In this document: piece by piece, positions 1 to 11,769 of the stretch
Position numbering within the stretch: position 1 is the first letter of the stretch
How the letters are laid out: each line of letters starts with the position of its first letter
Assembly (NCBI GenBank): GCA_026260175.1
Contig: JAKCWW010000404.1
Span: forward strand, 52,757 to 108,157
Length of the DNA: 55,401 bases
Reading direction: 5' to 3'
Origin: Reticulitermes lucifugus
Taxonomy: Eukaryota > Arthropoda > Insecta > Blattodea > Rhinotermitidae
Position numbers and translations under genes: made by a program
Notes under the pieces: generated by a model
Told to the model about the DNA's origin: nothing
Seen by the model: only the letters and a program-made list of their open reading frames with translations
The model's database searches: none

Positions 1-58
1 GTGATCGTGAAGCCTCGAAAAATGAGGTGGCCTAGGCCCCCAAGGGGCTGTCGAGCCA
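1..58 (+). repeat. 3' end of a tRNA-derived SINE (family A), cut by window edge
   Basis: The sequence is the reverse complement of the left part of the element at 44565-44798: both share the GAAGCCTCGAAA..TGAGG and GGCCTAGGC blocks and end near GGGGCTGT.GAG. Only the 3' portion is inside the window. Confidence 0.6.
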
Positions 59-719
59 TTAAAGTAATTGGACTGGATATGGACAAAAGTGAGTGTCTGA
101 TAATAAGAGATATGTTCAATAAGACAGAATGGACTGAGTATGGATGGAGTGAAAATGTGGAAAACTAGAGTCAAGGGTTTCGATGTGCGGTCGTGAGTCG
201 AAGAGAAGACCTTCCGAATACAAGTCAGAGACGTCACCGCTTGAACAAATTACCCTGAGATATTTTCCTAACGTGCTCGTCTTTTCTAAAAATTACTCAT
301 GAAAAGCTCAATGCTCTTTATATTCGTGCACGCTCAAGTTGACCATTCTGAAGTTTTCAATGGTAAACTTCCAAAACGTTTAACATCGATACGTGTTTAT
401 TGTATTTAAAAGCTACTCAATGCATTTTATGCAACTGTGTAAAAACATTAAATGAATTTCAAAAAGTGGTGCCGGCTTTATTTTCGGATTTTTTTTTCAC
501 TTTTACTTACATTATTCGGCTCTCAGTAAGTCAGACTTCTGTATATGTAGCTTATACCGTCAACAGGCAGGTTGAATAAAAACTGGTAAAGATGTGGTAG
601 AAGTCGTGTCTTAGTGGGTTTTTTCTTCTTCTTTTTTGACAAGGGCCCCGCAGCAGATGCTACGGACGCACCGCAGCCTTAAGGCTTATTGTGCAACCCT
701 TGTGATGAAGATGAGGAGA
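59..719. other. Non-coding stretch, nothing recognised
   Basis: AT-rich sequence with frequent CpG and no supported open frame, RNA gene or repeat boundary that I can name. Confidence 0.4.
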
Positions 720-905
720 AAGATTATCAATTTTTTTCATTTCTCCAAGTAATGGAGCACCGGTGGAATGAAATTGACAGGGAAAAACCGAAGTACTTGG
801 CGAAAAACCTGTCCCAGTGCCACTTTGTCCACCACAAATCCCACATGGACTGACTCGGGATCGAACCCGGGCCTCCGAGATGAAAGGCCTGAGCCATGAC
901 ACGGC
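720..905 (-). repeat. tRNA-derived SINE copy (family D)
   Basis: Read on the minus strand, this has GGGTTCGATCCCGAGTCAG, a polymerase III B box, after a CATGGCTCAGGCC-like head. A body with repeated GTTTTTC blocks follows, towards lower coordinates. A diverged partial copy of the body is at 2855-2935. Confidence 0.55.
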
Positions 906-2427
906 CTATGGCGTTAATATCCTACCAATTGCATCGAAAATTACAAAAAGCCTTTGTCTGTACAGCGTATGACCCAACCGAGATTAGACCTAGCTTCTCC
1001 CGAATACAAACGTAACACCAGCCTCTTCGGTGAATGTTTCCTATATGTCTCTTAAATTTTTATGTAGTATAATGATGAGTGAAGGATACAGATGATGATG
1101 GAATGAAGGGCGAGGATATGAATCTTGTAGAACCAGTCTATTTTAGCGCAGTCCTCCATAAATTCTACATTGCCGGCAGCTGTTGCTGCGGCCAGTCAAG
1201 TTCAAACTTGGTCTCGTCACAACCATCTATTTGCCTTCATCACGCTGCTAATCATCCCAGCTGGGGCCGTGAAAGGGCCAGGAAGCTATTCAGACAGTGT
1301 TGGTGCTAAATTGTTGTTAGTAGGAGGGGAAGCATTTTCAAAGCTGTGGTGTAATACAATTCTGCGGAACAAATTCCTTTATCTGCATCTACGCATTTAA
1401 ACCGATTTTATATGCCTTGACAATAACATAAATTTTGCGACCCTGCACATTTCTGAACAATAATACTCCCACCACTAAAGTTTTCATCGTAATACAGCAT
1501 GTCATAAGAGACTTGCAAACAAAAATATGCAGTTTGTTAAACCTCTTTTTTCAGTGTAAAAACAGCATGTCGACTGTGCGAAATCTACGTTATAACGGAT
1601 CGTTCCTTTCGGCTACCTGAATATTTATTTGTGTTGTAGCCAAACGGTGAACAGGTGACAGTCCCCTCTTATACTTAAAATTCTTCCCATCGGGAAGTTA
1701 ATCTTACAAAGTATTGTACTGTCACGTCCGCAGCTAAGTGTTTTTGTGACCAATCACTGACCGGGGAAAGTTATTCGAACTTGGTGCGGGGAGGCACCTA
1801 AGAGGAGAGATAGGGGTTGCACGCCGAGGCGAGAAGGTATTATTAGTATGAGTATTATTGAGTTCTAGGGGAGAGAAGAAACTACTTCGTTGATATTTGT
1901 TATTCCATTCAGGGTGAGACTGCTCTCGGTATATCTGTATACTACATAATCAGTGCCACAGATTATCTAGTATAGAGAGTGTTCCTCTCTCCCTGACATT
2001 GTTTGTTGAAACTCGTGGTAGTCAGTGTGCGGATACAGAAGCCGAAGCCCACAATACGGAGATCATGATAATTGTGTGATACCGATCGTATGATTTAATA
2101 AATTCCATTTTTTTGTGAACCCGGCCCAGTTTTTCGGAAGAACCCAAAACCAACCCTTAACGACCCTGATATTCCTTTATCCAGTGTGGATTGACCGGAA
2201 GGTAAGTCCGGTGTAACGTTTAATTTCAGATATATAGAAATTAAATGAATTACTGGAGCTTTGTTTGTGAAAGTGTGTTGCATGTGGCATTAACATACCT
2301 GCAAACTCTGCATTAAAATGCTTCTCCACCTTAATACCTGCACGTGACGACGACGCGAATATGTCGGGCAAATTTACAATAATCTGAATTCGTCTCAGTA
2401 GAAACTAAACAAAAAACTTTGTGTCTG
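906..2427. other. Upstream non-coding DNA
   Basis: No supported gene. Short open frames at 1079-1620 have no recognisable protein. CpG is frequent, unlike the transcribed part of the window. Confidence 0.4.
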
Positions 2428-2680
2428 TGGCACTACAGCCAAACTCGGGCTTAAGCGGCCTCATTTTTTAGGGTTCTAGATCACACACAATTAAGACACA
2501 CACACACGGTAGGACTCCTCTGAACGAGTGATCAGCTCGTCATAGTGGCCGCTACCCACACAACACACAGCAAACACAAGACACGAACATCCATACCATC
2601 AGAGGGATTCGAACCCTAGATCCCAGCAGTCAAGCGGCCGCAGACCTACGTCTTAGATCGCACGGTCACCATGATCGGCC
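2428..2680 (-). repeat. tRNA-derived SINE copy (family A)
   Basis: The minus strand begins with a tRNA-like head (GCCGATCATGGTGACCGTGC) and a B box (GGGTTCGAATCCCTCTGAT). It ends with the TGAGGCCGCTTAAGCCCGAG-like tail shared with the copies at 5128-5353 and 44565-44798. Confidence 0.65.
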
Positions 2681-5127
2681 GAGAGCACAATTATTATTTT
2701 AAAGTTCTTTACCCCCTTCCATACAGTATAAAGCACCTCTAGAAAATATTTGCTATATGTTCTTCCCAGAACTTTAGTTTGTTTACTCTATTTAACGTAC
2801 TGTCAGTTGGCTAAGATAACACAGCGGCGATGGTGGATCAGTGCGCTAATTAGTATGGAGCACTGGTGCAGTAAAACTGAAAGGGGAAACCTGAAGCTAG
2901 CCTGCTCGGAGAAAACCTGTTTTTAGACTGGTTTTCGAAAAGCAAAATTAATTTTCATTATCAGCAAAACCTCAGCAATTTTGTTGATTTTAAAGACCGC
3001 ATTAAAAAAACACTCTGAACCTAATGCTTTTAATGACATGAGTCTTAATGCGAACCTTGGTTTGCTTTATACTCGGATCTAAATTCCTCCAGGCCGGCTT
3101 ATTGTAGGCAATTCGTAACCCTCATGACTGAGACGTAAAACGATCTATCGTTTTCAATGTTAAGGGTTATTCAGAGTCTGCTGTCAAATACATGCTACAG
3201 TATACCAAATCAAAAGGAACACATTTCAATTCCTATCAATGCCATTTATAAACACAGTTTTATTGTAATAATATGTAATGTGTCAGCCATTCTCTTGTAA
3301 GAAAACGCGATAAAAGTTTAACAGAACTTGAGATGAAGTCCCTTATACTCTCCCAAAGCCAGCAAAACATAAGCTCGTCATTAGAGCTCCCCCGTTATTT
3401 GGACTTGGCCTTATCGCTCCATAAGATTCTTCCATTTTTCTTTGCTTCCTGTCATCTTTGTATAATTTTATTTTGAAAGGATGACAGACTAGTTACACGA
3501 CATCGACGCACATTTCGATGGATTGTCACCTGTGTTGGAATACTGTCGTTAGAAAATTTCTTTGCAAAACTATTGAGGAGTTTGTAACATTTTAACACAA
3601 CAGCAACAAATCCATTAAAAAGAGATGTTTAACAATGAAGATTGTGGAGTCTGGGCCACAGTGTTTCCACAGCGTAACATTAAAATTTACTGACAACAAA
3701 AATAAAATACCACAGAATTTTTGTTACTGGTCTTATGTTGGTCATGTTACATAACACAGCTTACAAGCGTGTTACAGAACGAAAACAAATGAAAGCCTTT
3801 CAAGGTCAATGGTAACTAATATTAGTGCCTCAAGAGAACGAGTTTGACATTGAGCGCATGGATAGGGTCACGTACATAAGCACTAGCAAGTTCAAAGCCA
3901 ATTTTCCAAGTCCATCACATTACGTATATGGGTATACACCACCTGATTGAATGCATAGTATCTCTACATTTAACCCACACAAAGTAATAATGTATTTTAT
4001 TTTTTTAAAAATGTGAAGCCTGCTTTCTCGTGGATCGTGACCAAATTTGTAAACGCTACAGGTAAACTATGGTTTAAATTGCGCAAAAACTTATCTTTAT
4101 ACAGAATCATGTGTAACGTGATAACCCGTGAATAGGAGATTTTCTTTTTCAGTTAACTCAGTCTTCAAACTAAGGGTTTAATTTATTCAGCAAATGTTCC
4201 TCAACACTAAATAGAATTGCGTCGTTATCTTATGGTTATTTAAATAAAAGTGTCATTGTGATAACACAGAGAGATCATCGAAGTTTTATATACCATACAA
4301 TAAACTGTTGTCTTTAAAATGTTGTTATTTTCCGGGCTTATTGTCACCGGAGCGGAAACTGTTCATTCCTCCAGCTACAGTCGATGTTAAAAATGCTTTC
4401 AGCTACACGCATATTCACCTATACGTGTTTACGGTGTGGTGGTTACCATACAGACAAATTAACATTTAACTTTATTTATTGTAGAACTGGTTCTCATCGG
4501 AATGGCTTCAGAAGAGCGTGTCATGGACATAAATTACTGAGGTATATGTATTAATTACAGGAAGTGGAGGTGTAGAGTTAGCTCAGACATTATCTTTTGA
4601 CCAACGTCTCTATTTCCCGAGGTTGAGGGAATTGAAATCTCTTGTTTGTTTATAATTTACCACCTTCTTTATTTTTCTGGGCCTATCTGAAGAATCTATA
4701 TTCAGGAAAAAAACGAATATTGCTTGTATACGAAAACGCAATATATAGGCGTATTTACTTAAGCACTAGAGTTCAAAAGGATTAAATAAAAATAATGAAT
4801 GCGAAAGGAAAGAGGAGAATGTCAGATTCAGATGCAGAGGGCGAGATATTTGAAATGTATTTATGGTCTAAAGAAACATTATACGTGTGTTGCTGTTTTT
4901 TTAAGTGCGTTCGCAAAATTGTGAAAAGCGACTATTAGCTTCGTCATTTCTATCCTCCTCTGCGTCCGTACGTCTATAGGTTTGCATGGAACAACTCGGC
5001 TTTCACTGGACAGGTTTTCATTAAACTTTATATTGGACTATTTTTCGAAAAATCTGTCTAGGAGTTTCAAGTTTCATTATAGTCTGACAAGAATAACGGG
5101 CACTCTACATGAAGACCTGTGTAGTGT
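2681..5127. other. Upstream non-coding DNA
   Basis: No supported gene or RNA. A fragment at 2855-2935 (GGAGCACTGGTGCAG and AGAAAACCTGTTTT) resembles the body of the SINE at 720-905. The remainder is unannotatable by eye. Confidence 0.35.
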
Positions 5128-5353
5128 GCCAAAACATCCTCATTTTCGAGGCTTCATGATCACACTCAGACACACCACATTCGGTAGGAGTTCTCTGGAC
5201 GAGTGATCAGCCCGGCGCAGGAACCTCTACGCGACAACACACATCACTCACAAGAGACAGACATCCATGTCACCGACGGGATTCGAACCTACAATCCCAG
5301 CAATCTAGCGGCCGCAGACCCACACCTTAGACGGTGCGGCCACTGGGATCGGC
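5128..5353 (-). repeat. tRNA-derived SINE copy (family A)
   Basis: The minus strand has GCCGATCCCAGTGGCCGCAC at its head and TAGGTTCGAATCCCGTCGG as B box. Body blocks TGTCTGTCTCTTGTGAGTG and the GAAGCCTCGAAAATGAGG tail match the copy at 44565-44798. Confidence 0.7.
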
Positions 5354-8300
5354 ACATTTATAATAATGTCTCGCTCAGTTCTTCTTGAATGAGAAATGTT
5401 TCAGACAAAGTTTTAGAGAACATCAAAACACGTTTTATTTTCTCTAACATTTTCCGAAAATCTTCCTGTTTATGAGATAATGTGGAAAAATATGATACAG
5501 CCAGACAGGCCACAGATGACGATATAATACGGTGTATGCGCTTGGCGTGCTGGATATCTAAGGCTACAGACACACACACTCATAATATGTAATACTTACT
5601 GTCATTCCACTGCAACATTAGTTACGCGAAGGCTGCGCAGTGTTACATTTGCACGTACATTGCCTGTCTTTTTGACTATGCAGTCCTTAGAGAGGTGGAT
5701 GTGACAGGGTATATAAATTGTGGTATTTCTTTCACAAGAAGTTCTGAGAAGAATTTACGAAGCGTACTTTGCTTAACTACAAAGTAATAAGGAAGTTACA
5801 GAAGACAGCGGTCTTTTCTTTGGACAAGTTACAATATTACAGATTTACACCGGGCCGACTTTAATTTTTCAGACTCTATGCAACATGGGTGTCAAACCCG
5901 CGGCTACACAAAACTTCAGGCGGTTAGGCGTACCACTTATTGTGGTGCTTTACACTGCGGCGCGCGAAACAATCCGCAATAATCGTTGAGGCTCTTTGCC
6001 AAAAAGATTGGAAGCCCCTGCTGCATAATGTTGCAAGCTTTGTAATTGTTAATAACCTATATGAAAATGTTTCACATAAGATTTGTATGTAACTACGTTT
6101 ATATGTGCAATGTGCAATGTTCTGTTACCTACTGCCAATAAACGGAATATTGAATACAGATTTCGCACTGCTGCAATATTGTTATTACATATTCGACGAA
6201 AACATACTGCAATAGAACTTTCATATTTTTCGAAGATCTGTTAATATACGTCATCACAATAACACAACTGCTAGTGGTACTAATTTACTTAGTATCGTAG
6301 AAATTTACACGATTCCATGTTTATGTTAGAACTGATGGTAGAAAATTGGGAAGAACACAAGCTAGTTGGACTTTGGTTGCATGATGAACATACAGAGTAT
6401 CATTAAATTTCGTGAATTTTTTTTTTACAAAGTGATTAGCGTAGAAGGGCTGACACGTAGACAAATTGACACACAGACACACGGACACAGACACAGAGAG
6501 ACACGGACAATTTTTTATAAGTATACAGATTTTTGACAAACTGATATCTAATCATTGGGTAAATGCCAATAACTTTAGAGGCACAACATTCTTTGAAAAG
6601 CTGACAATCGCTCACCTGGTCAAGCAACTCCACTCCTTTCATGGAACCCCTTGCTCACTATGGTGTGCCGAAGATTCCTTCACTCCTCCTTATCCTAGGC
6701 CAGTTGAATCCAACTTACATCCTCACATCCTTAAGACCCCACTTACCAACAGCGATATTTTAAAGCAGATAATATCACTCTCGGCCCATTTCTGATCCGA
6801 GAGATTCGTAAGATTTAAGGCTGGCGGAAGGCGAGAAACACAGTCGTGGGCCTATGTGTCATAGACCTTCTGCCATAGCGTTAGGGCCATAAAATAAATC
6901 TGTGATTTCTGGCGGACAAACTGGCACTCTAGCACGTTTCTCGCCGAGGTCCTGGGTTTTCCACTCAGTATCATTCCGTCAATGTTACATGCTCATGTAG
7001 CATTTATCTACCACCAACTCTATATAATCTTAGCAATTGACTACATAGTTAAATAATACATATCTCCCTATCTCGCTACTTTTCGCATCATTTCAAACTC
7101 ATGGCCGCGGTTTACCTCCATCCCCCTAGCAAATTACAAGGTAATAACTTTAAATAAGCTAAATCCTTACTTATTGAAAATATTTATCTTTTCATGTCAC
7201 GTGAAAATGTGTCACTTTTGTAATTGGAATAAGCATTGTCAAATAGCATAAGAATTAATAAGAACAATATCTTATTTATTTTTTATTTTTAGCCGCAACA
7301 GGTGAGTATAGTGACCGGCTATGGGATAAACCACTGGTATTCCCGACAGGGCAGGTATTTTTACTTTCTCCGCAGTCAGACAGACTCTGGCACTCATGCA
7401 GCTTCCTGTTAAGTGGAATCCGGCGTCTTTCTCCGCAGCACTGAAGTGCTGGTGCGTGAAGATAACAGAGCCTCTCCGTCTTGTCTTAGGGTTAAGAATT
7501 CTTTTAGCTGTACCTCCATTCCTTCACACATTTTCATGGCGTGGTGTTTAATTCAAAAGAGGAAACATTGAACGTTTGCTGTAGTATGTCCCTACAGTTT
7601 ATTTAACGACGCTCTCAATAGCTCAACATGTAGACCGTCGGAAGGTAGGAGGATAGATGAAAAATATATTACAAAGGATGTGAAATGACTCGGTCCTTGT
7701 CTAATGAGACGTTATTACTTCATCTGCCTGAAGGGACAGAGGAAAACCATGAAAGGGCTCAGTCAGTAGAGATGGTTTCCTGTCCGAAATTTAAAATTTG
7801 AATCTTCCGAATTCGAAGCAGGAATGGCTATCCATTCTACTGCAACTTTCGATAGAATAGGCCTATGCAGAACTTTACCTCCACGCTCAATATACGCCCT
7901 ACGATTTCATGAATTTGTACTTATGTAGGTACAAGTACAAGCAAAACTTTCTTTTGCCTTTACCTACAACAGAAGAGGCCAAGGCTCGATTTCTATTCTA
8001 GCACTAAGAAGAAAATAAAGGTGATAAAACCGGTCATTGTCATTAACTTCACGAGTGAGCAGCGTGCATAAAATATTGACATTGAGAGCGCTCGTGGTTC
8101 AGTTCAGTCTTATGCGTAAGGAGGGCACAGGCGTACCGCGTGTCGGAGGAGTGCCAACACTACACACACACACACAGTGAAGGTGGCACGTATCGTCAAT
8201 AACGAAACCGTGCCGAGGCTGTAAATTTGACACATTTCGCGCTCCATGACAACTGGAATTTCGAGACTGATCTCGCATTAGGAATTGTCCTTATTTATTG

Positions 8301-10654
8301 GACTGAAACAACGGCCACACGTGGTCTTCCTCCGAGTTTCAGGTCCGATATAAATTTGGATGCTGCAAACATAAAGGTAGCGTTTCTCTTGTTGGTATGT
8401 AATTACAAACCGCGTCAGGAGCGAGAGGAACTACACGTATGGTTCCACTTTCGGTAGAGGGAGTTGAGCGGACAGCTTCACGCTGCGGCACCTCTACTCC
8501 TGGTATCCATTTGACAGCACTAGGTGGATGAGGCGGCAAAGAGAAAGAGCCTGTAACCGGAATAGGCTCTACATGTTTCGGGGAAAAAATGGGCGTTTGT
8601 TTTAAGAATGCTATTAAGCGTGCAAATACCCTGTTATTAAATGTAGTTCAATATTACAGCAGGCGAGACCTTTGGGATTTGAAAGCGTAACGCACTTTGA
8701 TTAATATTCTATCACCCACGTTTTATCTTACCTACATTAATTTTGTTTTAAAAACTTTTTTATTTCCATAACTTCAATTAACCTCGTCTTAATTTTGTAT
8801 TATCATTACTCAAGTTCCAATTACCTCTATGTTACCTTACAAAAAGGAAGGAGAGAGAAGAACCAGATGTAGTGGCGGAGAAATCTCGTAATACGGAAGT
8901 ACGATTCGAATGGAAATTAGATGCTTATTTCCAGTGTATATCTTAAAGTTCACTGCCATTTATGCTACACTTCTTCAGACATGTAAACTTAAACTATTTA
9001 TTCTCTCCATTCATTTGCTGGCAGGAATTGCCAAGTGCCTTATCTTGTGTGTTGAGTACTGCCAAGGGAGCATTGTGCCATGTCGACTAAGCATAATCCA
9101 TAACAAAAAAGCACGCCATGTAACACCTGGCACGTACAAAGTCGAATCTGACACATCACGAAAAAAGGATATGAGAGGGGGACACAATTTTGTTCAGAAT
9201 GTTCAGGCTAGGGTGCTGTAGTGGGTCGGTGGGCGGTCCGCCTTGTCTCCATGTCATACAGACCAGACTGTAGTATTATGGCTGATGAAACGCTCAAAAT
9301 ATGCAGGCGCGAGGCGAAATCATAAATTCTATTCCGCTGACTAGTGACACAAATAGATTGTATCCGAGGCAGGGATATAAGAGTGCGTGTTTGCGTTCGG
9401 TCGTACTCATGACAGTATATGCTGTGCAGAAACAAGAGGGTCATTAAATTACCACCGAGCGGTCTAACTTAAGCGGTATGTGAGTCTTGCTAGTGAATTT
9501 TCACTATACAACGCTGGTCCAGTGCTGAAATGTTCTAGGCCTGCCTGCTTTTATAAGCCAACATCATTATTCGAAACCCCCTAAACCAGCGGTCTCCTTT
9601 CTTACGACTGTCTTTTTTTTCTGTACGATATAAGCAGCCTTCTTGTTTTTGTCTCACTATAAATTTTTACCCTGTCCTCATAAAGAATACACACACACAC
9701 AAGAGACCGGCAATAATAAAATTATGAACCGCTGGTCACTCCGGAAATTTGACTAATAAGAAACTGACAAATGAATATGCAAAACGCCAGATATTATTTT
9801 GTTAGCACATAATTGTTTTTCACGTGCCCAAAGTGGAGTACACTGAGTTCGCCTGTTCTGTAGGAAAATTATTCACCAAAAATGATGTATGGGCTGCCTC
9901 TACTATAAGCGTTTACAATGTATGAATATCTTGAATTTAAAAGTAGAAATTGAATCTGCATAAATATCTGTATACAACTAACACAAATTAAGAGCGGTGT
10001 TTCATAATGCGTGGAACTATATCTCCATTCCCAATGGCATGGAGTTTAATTAAGCACGCGGGGTTTTTACGAGGCACTCTCACCAGGAACCTGGTGTTTT
10101 GAGTTTATCACGACTTCGTCGCCACGACTCCTTTTTCAGTAAAGAGACCTCTACAAACAAGTAACAGTGGCTGATTCGAGAAGAGAAAAAGTGCCTTACA
10201 AGTACATGGATAAAGTAGGCTACATGGTAAAACTAACACGGACTTTGCCATCACTGTGAAAACTGCCTAAAATAAATACTCTACCCCTTCCACATTTGAT
10301 GACTGTTTAGTGTTTGATTCTATACCCTGACAGTACATTCTTCAATCAGAAGTCGGACAAGCTGTATCTATCTCGCGACCTATAAGCCTCTTTACAAAAA
10401 AATACAAAGAGTAATCACCATGCCTATAAACAAACCTTATTCATTATGGGTGAAAGGCAATGTCACACATTTCAGTTTATGATTTCACTCCCGCTGCGCA
10501 AGACTTCTTCTCGTCGCAAACAGGTCTGACAATCCATTCCTCATGTGCTTCTAGTTATGGCTTACATGCAGTACACAATACCCGAAAGTGTAAAATCACA
10601 AACACAATTAGTATTCTTAAAAATATCTTTGTTTGGATACAGTTATTTCAATTG
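5354..10654. other. Upstream non-coding DNA, possibly promoter-bearing
   Basis: No supported coding gene. CpG dinucleotides are frequent. Contents: an hAT-terminus-like block at 5888-5910 (GGGTGTCAAACCCGCGG), an ACAC/ACAG-rich tract at 6462-6512, a decayed SINE-like block near 7740-7815, and a short CA tract at 8163-8178. The unseen first exon and promoter of the receptor gene could lie here or just downstream. Confidence 0.35.
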
Positions 10655-10800
10655 TCATATTTATATAAATGTGAAATTTGGTCTATCTCAGGAAGAAAAC
10701 AGGGCGACTGTGTTTGAGAAAAGAGTGCTTAAAAGATTATATGGACCTCATAAAGAGGAACTGATAGGAGTATGGAAGGCAAGATACGATTTTGGGCGCG
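10655..10800 (+). pseudogene. Fragment of non-LTR retrotransposon ORF2 C-terminus
   Basis: In two frames this reads YKCEIWS and then EENRATVFEKRVLKRLYG followed by HKEELIGVWKARYD. This resembles the post-reverse-transcriptase end of common insect LINEs (YGCETW, RVFENRVLRR.FG, E..G.WRKLH). It is frameshifted and truncated. Confidence 0.6.
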
Positions 10801-11078
10801 TTGTAAAACAACTCCTAAGAGCTGCTGTTAGCTTCGTCATATGACAGAGCTAACAGTCGCTTTTCGGTGTCTGATGTGCGGTCGGACGTACGAAAACTGC
10901 GAAATTACGCAATGGATTAACTGTCATCACGATCTGCTTAGCTTTGCTCTACGTACTAGCAAACTAGAGAACAGTCTGTTTTTGTTCGGTGCAAAGCTAC
11001 CATTTTGTGAATATCAGTACAATATGAAGTAGTAAATGTGCGAAATTTGGGGTTCTCACACAGCTGTTGTCGAAAATT

Positions 11079-11282
11079 CAAGTCTTCAGGGATGTTACAT
11101 GGTGTCGATTGGTAAATAGTTACCGGCGTTTTGAAGGATTCTAGTGCCTCCATTTGCAGATTTAAGCAGCCCAAGAGGAGTGGGCTTGGGCTGTTTTATC
11201 CTGAAGAAGTAGGCACTACGTTCCCCCGAAACGTCGGTAACTATTTACAAGACGACACGGCGTAATACCTCAGAAGACTTAA
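11079..11282. repeat. Imperfect inverted repeat of a dispersed element
   Basis: The arm at 11079-11133 (AAGTCTTCAGGGATG and GTAAATAGTTACCGGCG) pairs with the arm at about 11227-11282 (CGTCGGTAACTATTTAC and CTCAGAAGACTT) across a 93-base spacer. Related blocks recur at 11474-11550, 24185-24280, 27180-27350, 49720-49870 and 51592-51700. I cannot assign the element class. Confidence 0.6.
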
Positions 11283-11473
11283 TCTTCAGATTGTGTATTA
11301 GTTAGAACAATATTTCTTTTCAAAAGAGGTACATAACATTATTATAATTTGGGCAGCACACACTAAGCACACAAATCAGGATGTAAAGTTCTGAACACGC
11401 CTCAGTGTTTTGTTATACATACATTTCCTACCTTAACAGTTTTTCACGGCATTAATTGTTCAGAATCTGGTTT

Positions 11474-11550
11474 TTGGATTATGACACCACGTGGTCTTGT
11501 AAGTGGATACCAAAGTCAGGGATCAAGTTCGACCCTGAAGATGACAGAAA
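11474..11550 (+). repeat. Dispersed repeat block upstream of exon 1
   Basis: TTATGACACCACGTGGTCTT followed by GTAAGTGGATACCA and ACCCTGAAGATGACAG, similar to 51596-51670. It lies less than 100 bases upstream of the first coding exon, so it sits in the presumed intron before it. Confidence 0.45.
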
Positions 11551-11628
11551 CATATGTCCCACTTTTGTGTTTGAAGTTACTGGTTCCCAGCCAAAGAGTG
11601 TTTCTTTCATTCTGTGTTTACTTTACAG

Positions 11629-11642
11629 TTCATTTCTTGGAA
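11629..11642 (+). promoter_or_regulatory. 5' UTR splice acceptor and start context
   Basis: A pyrimidine-rich tract ends in CTTTACAG at 11621-11628, 14 bases before the ATG at 11643. This suggests that the first coding exon begins at 11629 and is joined to an upstream 5' UTR exon that I could not locate. The start has G at -3 and G at +4. It directly opens a signal-peptide-like hydrophobic stretch, so it is preferred over the in-frame ATG at 11541, which would be intronic. Confidence 0.55.
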
Positions 11643-11769
11643 ATGGGGTTCCTGAAACTGTGGCATCGCATCTTCAATGTTGTAACACTAGCCACACTCA
11701 TGATCGCTTTCCATATAGGAGGCTGTATCCAGGAGGTCATTGTTCGACAAGAAGCAAACGCAATTATAG
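11643..11769 (+). CDS. Exon 1: signal peptide and first strand of VFT1
   Basis: Begins MGFLKLWHRIFNVVTLATL, a basic start followed by a hydrophobic core, with likely cleavage near the Cys at residue 28. It ends in phase 1 within ...ANAIIG, which continues as G-V-I-M-Q-V-S-G-R in exon 2, matching the opening strand of class C flytrap domains. The donor is GTGATC, weaker than the others in this gene. Confidence 0.75.

Noticed and set aside
6831-6956. GGCGAGAAAC / GTTTCTCGCC inverted repeat as a transposon
   Set aside because: Only 10-base arms with no target duplication or recognisable termini.
8910-9221. 103-codon + strand frame in the upstream region
   Set aside because: No domain, signal or splice support.
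11541-11642. Upstream in-frame ATG (11541) as start
   Set aside because: A strong acceptor at 11627-11628 separates it from the likely start at 11643, and the signal peptide begins cleanly at 11643.
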